Shown: positions 1 to 7,072 of the stretch, in pieces | How the letters are laid out: each line of letters begins with the position of its first letter | Numbering within the stretch: position 1 is the stretch's first letter | Assembly: GCA_002477465.1 (NCBI GenBank) | Contig: DLPV01000062.1 | Span: 1-23,067, forward strand | Source: Gammaproteobacteria bacterium UBA7449 | Lineage (GTDB): Bacteria > Pseudomonadota > Gammaproteobacteria > Pseudomonadales > Pseudohongiellaceae | Direction of reading: 5' to 3' | DNA: 23,067 bases | Position numbers and translations under genes: made by a program | Notes under the pieces: generated by a model | Databases searched by the model: none | Seen by the model: only the letters and a program-made list of their open reading frames with translations | What the model was told of the DNA's origin: nothing

Positions 1-15
1 TCCCTCTGGGCACCA
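1..15 (+). tRNA. 3' end of a tRNA (probably tRNA-Leu), cut by the window edge
   Basis: The first 15 bases end in TCTGGGCACCA, which reads as a seven-base acceptor strand (TCTGGGC), discriminator A and an encoded CCA tail. A discriminator A with a GCCCAGA/TCTGGGC acceptor stem fits bacterial tRNA-Leu, and I recall a tRNA gene lying upstream of rnr in Pseudomonas as well. The body of the tRNA lies outside the window, so identity and anticodon cannot be read. The same 13 bases recur at 208-220 without the CCA. Confidence 0.5.
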
Positions 16-82
16 ACTCTCTCTTTACCATAGTAAGCTTCATAGATTCTCTGGGGCCAATGCTGATAGTGGGCAGGTCGAC

Positions 83-267
83 TACAACATTCTAGTTACT
101 ACATTGGTATCTCAAGAATCGGTGAGACCTTCAACGCTCGCTAAAGATACTGGCTGGCATGGGTGTCTGGCTAGCACTCTGGTAGAGTGCTTGTAAGTGA
201 AGGGAGTTCCCTCTGGGCACGAGCGACTTTCTGTTTCACAATTTCTACAACTCAAATACAACATTCT
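83..267 (+). repeat. Direct repeat pair downstream of the two tRNA ends
   Basis: The 11-mer TACAACATTCT occurs at 83-93 and 257-267. Each copy lies downstream of one copy of the tRNA 3' end (1-13 and 208-220), 70 and 37 bases after it. With the weak similarity of the sequence between (both start with a pyrimidine-rich ACTYTCT stretch), this suggests that the tRNA end and its flank were duplicated together and then diverged. Confidence 0.4.
164..220 (+). pseudogene. Decayed tRNA-like remnant with copy of the tRNA 3' end
   Basis: Positions 208-220 repeat exactly the 13 bases at 1-13 (T-stem and acceptor of the tRNA), but are followed by GAG rather than CA, so the CCA is lost. Just upstream, 172-190 has a D-arm-like segment: TA, then a four-base stem GCAC/GTGC (174-177 with 187-190) enclosing a TCTGGTAGA-type loop. 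No matching 5' acceptor strand and no proper anticodon arm can be folded, so this is not a working tRNA. It looks like an old tandem tRNA copy that lost internal sequence, or a tRNA-end duplication left by an integrated element. The left boundary is a guess. Confidence 0.35.
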
Positions 268-323
268 GCCAAGCGGGCCGCCTAGTCTCTTAGTCTTATA
301 ACAAGGAAATACAACCCAACCCT

Positions 324-2999
324 ATGTCACCCCGTTCAAAAAAGAACATGCAATCATCTGGTTCTGATCCGTTTGCCAGTCGTGAGGCGGATAGCTATGA
401 CAACCCTATAGCCAGTCGCGAATTTATCCTTGAGAAGCTGGAGGAGGTTGGTAAGCCGGTTCAGTTGGATGAGCTGTTTATGTTGCTGGAGCTGCGTGAT
501 GACGAGCAGTTGGAGGCATTACGGCGGCGCCTGATTGCCATGAGTCGGGATGGGCAGTTGATTAGCAACCGCAAGGGAGCTTATGGATTGCCGACCCACA
601 TGGGTCTGCTGGCGGGTAAGGTCATTGGCATGAAGGATGGCTATGGGTTTTTCGCGCCGGACACCGATGGCGACGACCTTTACCTGAGTGCCAAGGAGAT
701 GGCGCGGCTGTTTGATGGTGATCGAGTCATGGCGCGGGTTACCGGGATTGACAATCGCGGACGCAAGGAAGGTACCGTTGTCGAGATTCTTGCGCGCCGC
801 TTCGAGGAAGTCGTCGGGCGTTACTACCACGAATCCGGTTTCGGTATAGTGGTGCCGGATAGCAAGCGCATACCCCACGAGATCGTAGTTCCCGACAGCG
901 AAAACAAAGGGGCCGGCGACGGCCAGTATGTGATTGCCCGGATCAAGGAATACCCGACCAATCGGCGCAAGGCGATAGCGGCGGTCACTGAGATACTTGG
1001 TGATGTTGGTACTCCGGGAATTGAGATCGATATTGCGCTGCGCAGTTTTGATATTCCCTTTCAATGGCCGGCGGCGGTGCAGAAAGAGACCAGGCGATTC
1101 GCCGAAGATGTGGCGGCGGAGAGGCTCGAGACACGCTTTGATCTGCGCGACCTGCCTTTTGTCACTATTGATGGTGAAGACGCGAAAGATTTTGACGATG
1201 CCGTCTACGCCGCGCCAGGCAAGCAGGGTGGCTGGACGCTCTTTGTCGCCATCGCCGATGTCTCCCACTATGTGCGAATCGGTTCGGCGCTGGATGAGGA
1301 AGCAAGCAATCGGGCGACTTCAGTCTATTTTCCTGGACACGTCATTCCCATGCTGCCAGAGAAACTGTCTAACGGCCTGTGTTCACTGCGACCGGAAACA
1401 GATCGGCTGGTGATGGTGAGCGAGATGGAAATCTCGGCGTCAGGCGAACTGGATTCGTTTAAATTCTATGAGGCGGTTATCTATTCCCATGCGCGCCTGA
1501 CTTACAATGAAATGGCGGACATGGTGCAGCCAGCCGAGTCTGATGCCGGGCAACACCTGCAGGACAAGATGCGTGCTCGCTACCAGCCGCTCCTGCCCCA
1601 CCTCGATACACTTTTCAGTCTTTACCAGGCTTTACGCCAACAGCGTCAGCAGGCTGGAGCCATGGATTTTGATTCGACGGAAACCCGTATGGTGTTCGGC
1701 GAGGACAGAAAGATTCGCGAGATCGTGCCGGTTGAGAGAAGCGATGCCCACCGCCTGATAGAGGAATGCATGCTCTGCGCCAACGTGGCGGCTGCGCGAT
1801 TGTTAGAAGGTGCCAGGTTACCGGCTTTGTATCGAATCCATGAGGGGCCTAATCAGGACAAGCTGGATAGCCTCCGGGATTTCCTCACCGAGATGGGTTT
1901 GTACCTGGGTGGTGGTGACTCCCCAACTACCGGCGATTATCAGCAGGTGCTGCAGCAGATTGCTGAGCGACCAGATCGCCACCTGCTGCAGACACAGCTA
2001 ATCCGGTCGATGATGCAGGCGGTTTACAGTCCGGATAACTGCGGCCACTTTGGTCTCAGCTTCCCCGAATATACCCATTTCACTTCACCCATACGGCGCT
2101 ACCCCGATCTACTGGTGCACCGGGCGATTCGTTACCTGATTCGCAACAAGAAAGGCAAATCCCTGCAGGCTCACCCTGAGCAGAAGCCGCTGGCCAAGAA
2201 GGCGATCTATCCCTACGAGCACAGCGATCTGGATGGGCTGGGTGAAGTCTGTTCCACGGCGGAGCGTCGGGCAGATGCAGCCAGCTATAGCGTGGCGGAT
2301 TGGCTCAAGTGTGAATACATGCAGGACCATGTCGGCGATGAGTTCGTGGGCACCATTACTGCGGTCACAAGTTTTGGCCTCTTCGTCGAGCTCAACGAGG
2401 TATATGTAGAGGGCCTGGTTCACATCACAGAACTCAGTAATGACTACTATCACTTTGATCCTGTCAGGCATCAGTTGCAGGGAGAGCGTTCTGGTTCGAC
2501 TTATCAGCTAGGTGGCAGCGTGACTGTCAGGATTGTCAGGGTGGATCTGGAGGAAAAGAAAATTGACCTGCAGATGGTTGGTGTCGCGGTCGACTCGCGC
2601 CGGCAATCGCGCAAGCAGAAAGGCGGTTTACGCCAGGATCTTAAGGAAGGCAAGCTCTCAGCTGGCAAGGGCGGCAAGTCACGCAGAGGAAGTAAGTCAG
2701 GCAAAGGCGGTTCATCAGCTAAAGATGGCGATGGTGAGTCCCGCGGCCAGAAGCGCGGAAAGTCCTCAGCGAAAGGTGGCGACAAAGCCAGGTCCAATGC
2801 AAAATCAAGGCCCGGTTCGAAATCCAAGCCTGGCGCCAAATCAAAGACCAAGCCAAAGCAAAAACGGGCTGGGAAAAGCAACAATAAAGCCGCAACCACA
2901 TCGCAACGAAAAGGCAAGAACAGCAGCAGTAAGGGTGCTGGCAAGAAGTCCGGTTCCGGACCAGCAAGCGGCCAGAGTGCGAAGCGACGACCGAGATAA
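324..2999 (+). CDS. rnr: Ribonuclease R
   Basis: This is a 3'-5' hydrolytic exoribonuclease of the RNB (RNase II) family, which degrades structured RNA and acts in mRNA decay and rRNA quality control in the cytoplasm. The N-terminus (about 30-90) is the winged-helix RNase R domain, followed by OB/cold-shock domains (to about 230). The RNB domain starts near 265 and carries the metal-binding signature D283-GEDAKDFDD292, whose aspartates D283, D289, D291 and D292 match the catalytic set of E. coli RNase R. An S1 domain lies at about 670-752. Residues 760-891 are a low-complexity Lys/Ser/Gly tail, longer than the E. coli one (813 aa in total there). An AAGGA lies 16 bases before the ATG, so the ATG at 348 is a possible alternative start. 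rlmB follows after 5 bases. Confidence 0.97.
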   Translation: MSPRSKKNMQSSGSDPFASREADSYDNPIASREFILEKLEEVGKPVQLDELFMLLELRDDEQLEALRRRLIAMSRDGQLISNRKGAYGLPTHMGLLAGKVIGMKDGYGFFAPDTDGDDLYLSAKEMARLFDGDRVMARVTGIDNRGRKEGTVVEILARRFEEVVGRYYHESGFGIVVPDSKRIPHEIVVPDSENKGAGDGQYVIARIKEYPTNRRKAIAAVTEILGDVGTPGIEIDIALRSFDIPFQWPAAVQKETRRFAEDVAAERLETRFDLRDLPFVTIDGEDAKDFDDAVYAAPGKQGGWTLFVAIADVSHYVRIGSALDEEASNRATSVYFPGHVIPMLPEKLSNGLCSLRPETDRLVMVSEMEISASGELDSFKFYEAVIYSHARLTYNEMADMVQPAESDAGQHLQDKMRARYQPLLPHLDTLFSLYQALRQQRQQAGAMDFDSTETRMVFGEDRKIREIVPVERSDAHRLIEECMLCANVAAARLLEGARLPALYRIHEGPNQDKLDSLRDFLTEMGLYLGGGDSPTTGDYQQVLQQIAERPDRHLLQTQLIRSMMQAVYSPDNCGHFGLSFPEYTHFTSPIRRYPDLLVHRAIRYLIRNKKGKSLQAHPEQKPLAKKAIYPYEHSDLDGLGEVCSTAERRADAASYSVADWLKCEYMQDHVGDEFVGTITAVTSFGLFVELNEVYVEGLVHITELSNDYYHFDPVRHQLQGERSGSTYQLGGSVTVRIVRVDLEEKKIDLQMVGVAVDSRRQSRKQKGGLRQDLKEGKLSAGKGGKSRRGSKSGKGGSSAKDGDGESRGQKRGKSSAKGGDKARSNAKSRPGSKSKPGAKSKTKPKQKRAGKSNNKAATTSQRKGKNSSSKGAGKKSGSGPASGQSAKRRPR

Positions 3000-3004
3000 G
3001 TTTC

Positions 3005-3760
3005 ATGGCAGATTCCAAATACTGGGTTACCGGCATCCACGCAGCGCAGGAGTTATTGCGAAAGAATCCGCAATCAGCGCAGCGCGTGCTGCTGAAAAAG
3101 AATCGCGGCGACAAGCGCTTGAATGATCTTCGCAGTTTGGCTGAGACGCGGGAAATCCCGGTACAAGAACTGAGTTCGAAAGACCTGCACCATGCCTACC
3201 CCGAGGTCCACCAGGGAGTCGCCATAGAAGTCGCAGGAACTGCCGTCGAGCAGGCAGGGCCCTCCTTCGACGAGTTTGTAAAAACCCTTGGCGGCCGGGC
3301 GACGGCACCGCTGCTGCTGGTATTGGATGGAGTCACCGATCCCCATAATCTCGGCGCCTGTCTGCGCTCGGCGGACGCAGCGGGAGTTGCGGCCGTCATC
3401 ATTCCCAAAGACAAGGCGGTAGGCCTGAATGCCACGGTGCGCCGGGTAGCGAGCGGCGCGGCTGACACCGTTAAACTTTTTGCCGTGACAAACCTGGCGC
3501 GGGCCCTGGCCCAACTGCAGGAGCAGGGGCTGTGGCTGGTGGGTACTGACGATGAGGCCACTCACAGTCTGTACGAGCAGGACTTACAGGGGCCAATGGC
3601 GCTGGTGATGGGTTCTGAGGGGCAGGGATTGCGACGTTTGACCAAAGAGAAATGTGATTTCCTGGTTTCGATTCCCATGGCAGGCGCCGTGAGCAGCCTG
3701 AATGTGTCTGTGGCCACCGGGGTTGCCCTGTTTGAAGCAGTGCGCCAGCGCCGGCAATAG
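3005..3760 (+). CDS. rlmB: 23S rRNA (guanosine-2251-2'-O)-methyltransferase RlmB
   Basis: RlmB uses S-adenosylmethionine to methylate the 2'-O of G2251 in the peptidyl-transferase P loop of 23S rRNA. The 251-residue length is normal. The N-terminal substrate-binding domain (about 5-80) is followed by the SPOUT knot domain, with all three SpoU motifs: DPHNLGACLRS at 112-122, VMGSEGQGLR at 201-210 including E205, and IPMAGAVSSLNVSVATG at 223-239 including N233. It starts 5 bases after the rnr stop, so the two are surely cotranscribed, as in many gammaproteobacteria. Confidence 0.97.
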   Translation: MADSKYWVTGIHAAQELLRKNPQSAQRVLLKKNRGDKRLNDLRSLAETREIPVQELSSKDLHHAYPEVHQGVAIEVAGTAVEQAGPSFDEFVKTLGGRATAPLLLVLDGVTDPHNLGACLRSADAAGVAAVIIPKDKAVGLNATVRRVASGAADTVKLFAVTNLARALAQLQEQGLWLVGTDDEATHSLYEQDLQGPMALVMGSEGQGLRRLTKEKCDFLVSIPMAGAVSSLNVSVATGVALFEAVRQRRQ

Positions 3761-4017
3761 CGCGCAGCCCTGTTGCTGAAATCATCCGTAGAATCTCAGG
3801 TTTTAGGACTGTTGCCGCCGCGCCGCAGTGGCACACCGCCTCATTCAGCCGGTTCATCGGGTCAAGGCCGATCCACCAACTTTAGCAAGCTGACTCTGCT
3901 TGCATCCAGAGCCCTGTTTCTGTAGGATTCCCGCTCTTTTTACCGGCCCGGCCGATTCTCACGGATTTGCTGAGCCCTACATAACTCCTTGTCTCACCAC
4001 GCGCGCCAACGTTTGAT
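3761..4017. other. Intergenic region before the ribosomal protein operon
   Basis: No gene is seen between rlmB and rpsF. A perfect six-base inverted repeat GCAAGC/GCTTGC lies at 3885-3890 and 3898-3903; it has no T-run after it, so it is a poor terminator and may be an operator or mRNA structure. The region contains the likely rpsF promoter. Confidence 0.6.
3900..3928 (+). promoter_or_regulatory. Candidate sigma-70 promoter for rpsF operon
   Basis: TTGCAT at 3900-3905 and TAGGAT at 3923-3928 are separated by 17 bases. The -35 matches consensus only in TTG; the -10 keeps the key T, A and final AT. It overlaps the right arm of the GCAAGC/GCTTGC inverted repeat, which could let a protein cover the -35. 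This would give a leader of about 110 bases before rpsF. Confidence 0.35.
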
Positions 4018-4044
4018 GGGAGACCTGAACCGAGAGGAGTCTCT
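4018..4044 (+). promoter_or_regulatory. Putative S6:S18 autoregulatory leader hairpin of rpsF
   Basis: GGAGAC (4019-4024) pairs with GTCTCT (4039-4044), giving six pairs with one G-U. The 14-base loop holds AACCG (4028-4032) and then the Shine-Dalgarno AGGAG (4035-4039). A hairpin presenting CCG next to the rpsF ribosome binding site is the recognition element of the known S6:S18 leader, in which the S6-S18 complex mimics its 16S site and blocks translation. Here the ribosome binding site is inside the loop and stem, and the stem ends directly at the ATG. The fold is read by eye. Confidence 0.55.
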
Positions 4045-4581
4045 ATGAGACACTATGAAGTGGTATTTCTGGTGCACCCGGATCAGTCCGAACAGGTGCC
4101 TGGAATGATCGAGCGTTACACCCAATTAATGGCCGATAACGGTGGTAGCGTCCATCGCATGGAAGATTGGGGCCGTCGTCAGCTCGCTTATCCAATCAAC
4201 AAGATTCATAAAGCACACTACGTCATGATGAATATCGAGTGCGGTGGAGAGACTCTGGAAGAGCTGTCTACCCTGTTCCGATACAACGATGCCGTTCTGC
4301 GCAACCTGGTGATCAAGCGTAAGGACGCTGTTACCGAGGAATCACTGATTCTTAAGCAGGAGCGAGAGTCTAAAGAACGCAAGGCGCGCTCTGAACAGAA
4401 GCGCAAGGAAGAGGAAGCTACCGCAGCAGCAGCGGCAGCTAACGCAGCGGCAGCCGCCGAAGCCGAGGCAGCAGCAGCGCCCGCAGAGGAGGCCCCTGAA
4501 TCAGAAGAGGCCGCCGCTCCAGAAGCCGACAGCGCCGCAGATGCCGATAGCGCTGCAGACAAAGCGCCATCTGAAGACTAG
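4045..4581 (+). CDS. rpsF: 30S ribosomal protein S6
   Basis: S6 binds 16S rRNA as a heterodimer with S18 in the platform of the small subunit. Residues 1-95 are the S6 fold (start MRHYEVVFLVHPDQ, with the conserved WGRRQLAYPINK at 42-53). After a charged linker (100-124) comes a tail of about 54 residues made almost only of Ala, Glu and Asp (125-178), so the protein is 178 residues against about 131 in E. coli. E. coli S6 also has a Glu tail, made longer after translation by RimK. The start has a strong AGGAG five bases upstream. rpsR follows after 41 bases. Confidence 0.97.
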   Translation: MRHYEVVFLVHPDQSEQVPGMIERYTQLMADNGGSVHRMEDWGRRQLAYPINKIHKAHYVMMNIECGGETLEELSTLFRYNDAVLRNLVIKRKDAVTEESLILKQERESKERKARSEQKRKEEEATAAAAAANAAAAAEAEAAAAPAEEAPESEEAAAPEADSAADADSAADKAPSED

Positions 4582-4622
4582 GTTTAGTCCAAGACGCACC
4601 CAAATTTTTACAGGATATAGTT

Positions 4623-4853
4623 ATGGCTCGTTATTTTCGTCGTCGTAAGTTCTGCAAATTCACCGCAGAAGGTACGAAAGAAATTGATTACAAAGATATC
4701 GAAACGCTTAAGGCTTATGTGTCTGAAAACGGCAAGATCGTTCCCAGCCGCATCACTGGCACCAAGGCGCGCTATCAGCGCCAGCTTGCTACAGCCATTA
4801 AAAGAGCGCGCTACCTGGCCCTGATCCCTTACACGGACAGTCACCAGGTCTAA
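4623..4853 (+). CDS. rpsR: 30S ribosomal protein S18
   Basis: S18 partners S6 on the platform of the 30S subunit. The 76-residue protein matches the usual 75-residue length and has the standard sequence throughout: MARYFRRRKFCKF at the start, then the rRNA-binding Arg/Lys-rich helix RITGTKARYQRQLATAIKRAR (first part at 43-56). An AGGAT lies about 8 bases before the ATG. It sits between rpsF and the membrane protein gene in the same transcript, and the product probably feeds back with S6 on the hairpin ahead of rpsF. Confidence 0.98.
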   Translation: MARYFRRRKFCKFTAEGTKEIDYKDIETLKAYVSENGKIVPSRITGTKARYQRQLATAIKRARYLALIPYTDSHQV

Positions 4854-4873
4854 TCGAGATCGTATAGAAATTT

Positions 4874-5704
4874 ATGATGCGCGGTCTTGCTGAGTACGTC
4901 ATGACCGGTCGCAGACAGGCCATCATAGCAGTGATGCTGCTCGGTCTGATCCCGCTGGTTAATTTGCTCAACCCGGCAGTGGTTGGGTTGATCGCGCTGC
5001 GGAAAGGACTACAGGAAGTAGTCGTAATATTTGCTTGGGCAATCCTGCCATTGGGTGCCTGGGCGGTGGCAGGGGACGTGGTTCCCCTGATCATGTTGAT
5101 CGGTATTACTGGCTTGGCCGTGTTGCTGAGAGAAACAGAGTCATGGGAATTTACTCTGTTGGCAGCAATCGCAGTTGGGGTTTGCGTGGAAGTCTACTTC
5201 CGTCTGCAGCCCGCTGTAATCGATGCGCTTATGCAGCAACTCGATTTGTATTTGCAAGCCAGCAATCCGCAGGGACTGCAGATTGAAGAGGTGAGAGACG
5301 TTATGCTCAGCGTTATCGGCGCCGTGTATATGTTTCTCTCGATAGTATTGTTGATGCTGGCGCGCTGGATGCAGGCTGTGCTCTACAATCCAGGCGGATT
5401 CAAACAAGAATTCCATAACCTGCGGGTCGAACAGAAAGTCGCATTGGCACTGATTGTGATCATGCTGCTTTCCAGTTTAGGCATCGTGGTGCCAGAAGCC
5501 TGGGTGCTGTATTTCGTGTTGCCATTGCTGTTTTCGGGTATCGCCCTGACACATGCGGTGGTGGCAAAGAAGAAACTGTCCAGTATGTGGCTGGTCACTT
5601 TCTATATTTTGTTGATGTTGCCGGTGGTAGTGCAAATACTTGTGCTGCTCGCGCTAGTCGACAGTTGGTACGATTTTCGGTCACGGCTCTCAAGCAGTGT
5701 GTGA
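4874..5704 (+). CDS. Integral membrane protein, DUF2232-like, of the ribosomal protein operon
   Basis: The 276-residue product is mostly hydrophobic, with about eight membrane-spanning segments (clear ones near 14-34, 42-62, 68-84, 92-108, 138-160, 189-206, 212-230 and 240-265). A gene of this kind sits between rpsR and rplI in Pseudomonas (the PA4933 position), and the product looks like the DUF2232 membrane family; the family name is from memory of that position and hydropathy, not a search. Function is unknown. Two ATG codons stand side by side at 4874 and 4877 and no strong ribosome binding site is seen. Gaps to rpsR (20 bases) and rplI (27 bases) suggest cotranscription. Confidence 0.8.
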   Translation: MMRGLAEYVMTGRRQAIIAVMLLGLIPLVNLLNPAVVGLIALRKGLQEVVVIFAWAILPLGAWAVAGDVVPLIMLIGITGLAVLLRETESWEFTLLAAIAVGVCVEVYFRLQPAVIDALMQQLDLYLQASNPQGLQIEEVRDVMLSVIGAVYMFLSIVLLMLARWMQAVLYNPGGFKQEFHNLRVEQKVALALIVIMLLSSLGIVVPEAWVLYFVLPLLFSGIALTHAVVAKKKLSSMWLVTFYILLMLPVVVQILVLLALVDSWYDFRSRLSSSV

Positions 5705-5731
5705 CTCAATGCAGATGATGAGGTAAACAAC

Positions 5732-6277
5732 ATGAACGTTATCTTGCTGGAAAAGATTGGCAAGCTGGGAGAAATCGGTGATACCGCCAGCGTCAAGGCG
5801 GGTTACGCGCGCAACTTCCTTTTCCCTCAGGGCAAAGCCATTCCAGCCACTAAGGCGAACCTGGCTGAATTTGAAGAACGCAGGTCCGAACTTCTTGCTG
5901 CCCACAATGAAAAGGTTGCACAGTCGCAGGCTCGCGCATCTAAGGTCGCAGGCGCCAGCCTGATCATTGAAGTTAATGCGAGCGATGAAGGCAAATTGTT
6001 CGGCTCCGTCGGTACTCGCGATATCGCCGATGCGCTCAATGCCCAGGCTGGCAGCGACATCGCCAAGAGCGAAGTCCTGATGCCTCATGGTGTAATTCGT
6101 GATCTTGGTAACTATGAGCTCACTCTGGATCTCGGCTACGACGTAACAGAGGACATTACTGTGTCCGTAGTTGGCCTCGAATCTGCAGCAGGCGTAAGCG
6201 CCGATGGCAGCATCATTGAGGAAGTCGAAGAAGCCGAAGAAGCTGAAGCATCTGACGCTGACGAGACCGAATCCTAA
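5732..6277 (+). CDS. rplI: 50S ribosomal protein L9
   Basis: L9 binds near the base of the L1 stalk on 23S rRNA and helps hold reading frame. The N-terminal domain is standard (MNVILLEKIGKLG, then VKAGYARNFLFPQGKA at 21-36), a long connecting helix runs over about 40-75, and the C-terminal domain ends near 150. Residues 152-181 are an extra acidic tail (Glu/Ala/Asp) not present in the 149-residue E. coli protein; S6 in the same operon has a similar acidic tail. A GAGG lies about 10 bases before the ATG. It is the last gene of the operon before a long gap. Confidence 0.97.
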   Translation: MNVILLEKIGKLGEIGDTASVKAGYARNFLFPQGKAIPATKANLAEFEERRSELLAAHNEKVAQSQARASKVAGASLIIEVNASDEGKLFGSVGTRDIADALNAQAGSDIAKSEVLMPHGVIRDLGNYELTLDLGYDVTEDITVSVVGLESAAGVSADGSIIEEVEEAEEAEASDADETES

Positions 6278-6374
6278 GCTGGCTCTGTTCAACTGCGTTC
6301 GCCGCGCTGTTCACCTTTTCTCAGGTGATACTGGGAAAACGAATCGTCGGTTGCTAAGTCCTATACTTTGAGCC

Positions 6375-6398
6375 CATCGCCCGCAGAAGCGGGCGATG
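6375..6398 (+). terminator. Strong hairpin after rplI, likely end of the rpsF-rplI transcript
   Basis: CATCGCCCGC (6375-6384) and GCGGGCGATG (6389-6398) are perfectly complementary, ten pairs with a four-base AGAA loop. There is no run of T after it, so it is not a classic intrinsic terminator; it could stop transcription weakly or protect the 3' end of the operon mRNA. The heptamer CTTTGAG flanks it on both sides (6366-6372 and 6403-6409). Confidence 0.45.
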
Positions 6399-6774
6399 CC
6401 ACCTTTGAGGCTCCAGCCCAAATCTGAGTCTCTGTCACGCATTTCACGCAACCTCGAGCGCCCTCCTGCTTCGAAGCGCTTTCGCGCTTATCAGGACAGA
6501 TGCCAGACATGGATTTGGAATTTCTAGCCTTAGACTTGGTCTGACCCCAAATCTCACACTGTCGTCGTTCGCTTGCGCTGGATGCTAGCGGCTACCACCC
6601 TCCACTTACCACCAGCAAGTCATCCTGAAGGCTCCAGTCGCTTTAGTGAATAGCCTATCTACGTCCTGGCGTTACTTGAAATCTGACAAAGTCTTCTTTT
6701 TTCAATTGCTCGATAGCTGCAAGGCCGCTGGCAGTATGCGCCTCAGGCACAGTCAAGGGCCAACGCCGAAGGAG

Positions 6775-6810
6775 CCAAAAAGACCAAACCGCAGGTTTGG
6801 GCTTGTTTGG
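6775..6810. terminator. Possible bidirectional terminator hairpin
   Basis: CCAAACC (6784-6790) and GGTTTGG (6794-6800) form seven pairs with a GCA loop. On the - strand the stem is followed by TCTTTTTGG, a fair T-run; on the + strand by GCTTGTTT, a weak one. No - strand gene ends here, so its purpose is unclear; it may be a relic of a lost gene. Confidence 0.3.
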
Positions 6811-7072
6811 TGAGAGAGGGAACCGCGGAGCGGCGTGGACCGTGCCAGAGGTGAAAACTGCCAGTGGCCCATCCCCTCATCTGTCCATCTCTCCATCACA
6901 ATCGCCAGGAGCCTTAGTGTTAACAATTATCACTAGCTACAACGAGTTCGGCCTTAAAGCGCTATCTGAAGCCAAATGTGCCCAGCTTTCACATAGAAAA
7001 TCTACCCACCATTCTGTAGTATCAACTGGTCCAATTTGAATCCCAGAAAACACCAAACTAGAACGCCAATAG

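Larger units (their letters stand above)
6278..7072. other. Long gene-free gap between rplI and dnaB
   Basis: No credible protein gene is found in these 795 bases: the one open stretch on the + strand (6797-7039) has no ribosome binding site, low-complexity composition and no family likeness. What can be seen is several inverted repeats: TCACCT/AGGTGA near 6314-6331, the ten-pair hairpin at 6375-6398, AAGCGC/GCGCTT at 6474-6479 and 6484-6489, CCAAACC/GGTTTGG at 6784-6800, and TAGTG/CACTA at 6915-6935. A GGTCTGACCCC motif lies at 6538-6548. The end of the gap must hold a promoter for dnaB, but no good -35/-10 pair stands out. Confidence 0.6.

Noticed and set aside
2504..3040. Long antisense open frame over the rnr tail
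   Set aside because: It mirrors the repetitive Lys/Ser/Gly codons of rnr on the other strand; the Leu/Pro/Phe-rich product is an artefact of composition.
3885..3903. Terminator after rlmB
   Set aside because: The GCAAGC/GCTTGC hairpin has no T-run and lies over 120 bases past the stop codon; it is listed only as an inverted repeat.
4218..4562. Antisense Ala/Ser-rich open frame over rpsF
   Set aside because: It is the complement of the GCA/GCC-rich tail of S6; no start signal.
6797..7039. 80-codon open frame in the gap before dnaB
   Set aside because: No ribosome binding site, Ser/Pro-rich low-complexity translation with no family likeness, and it starts on the arm of a hairpin; most likely chance.
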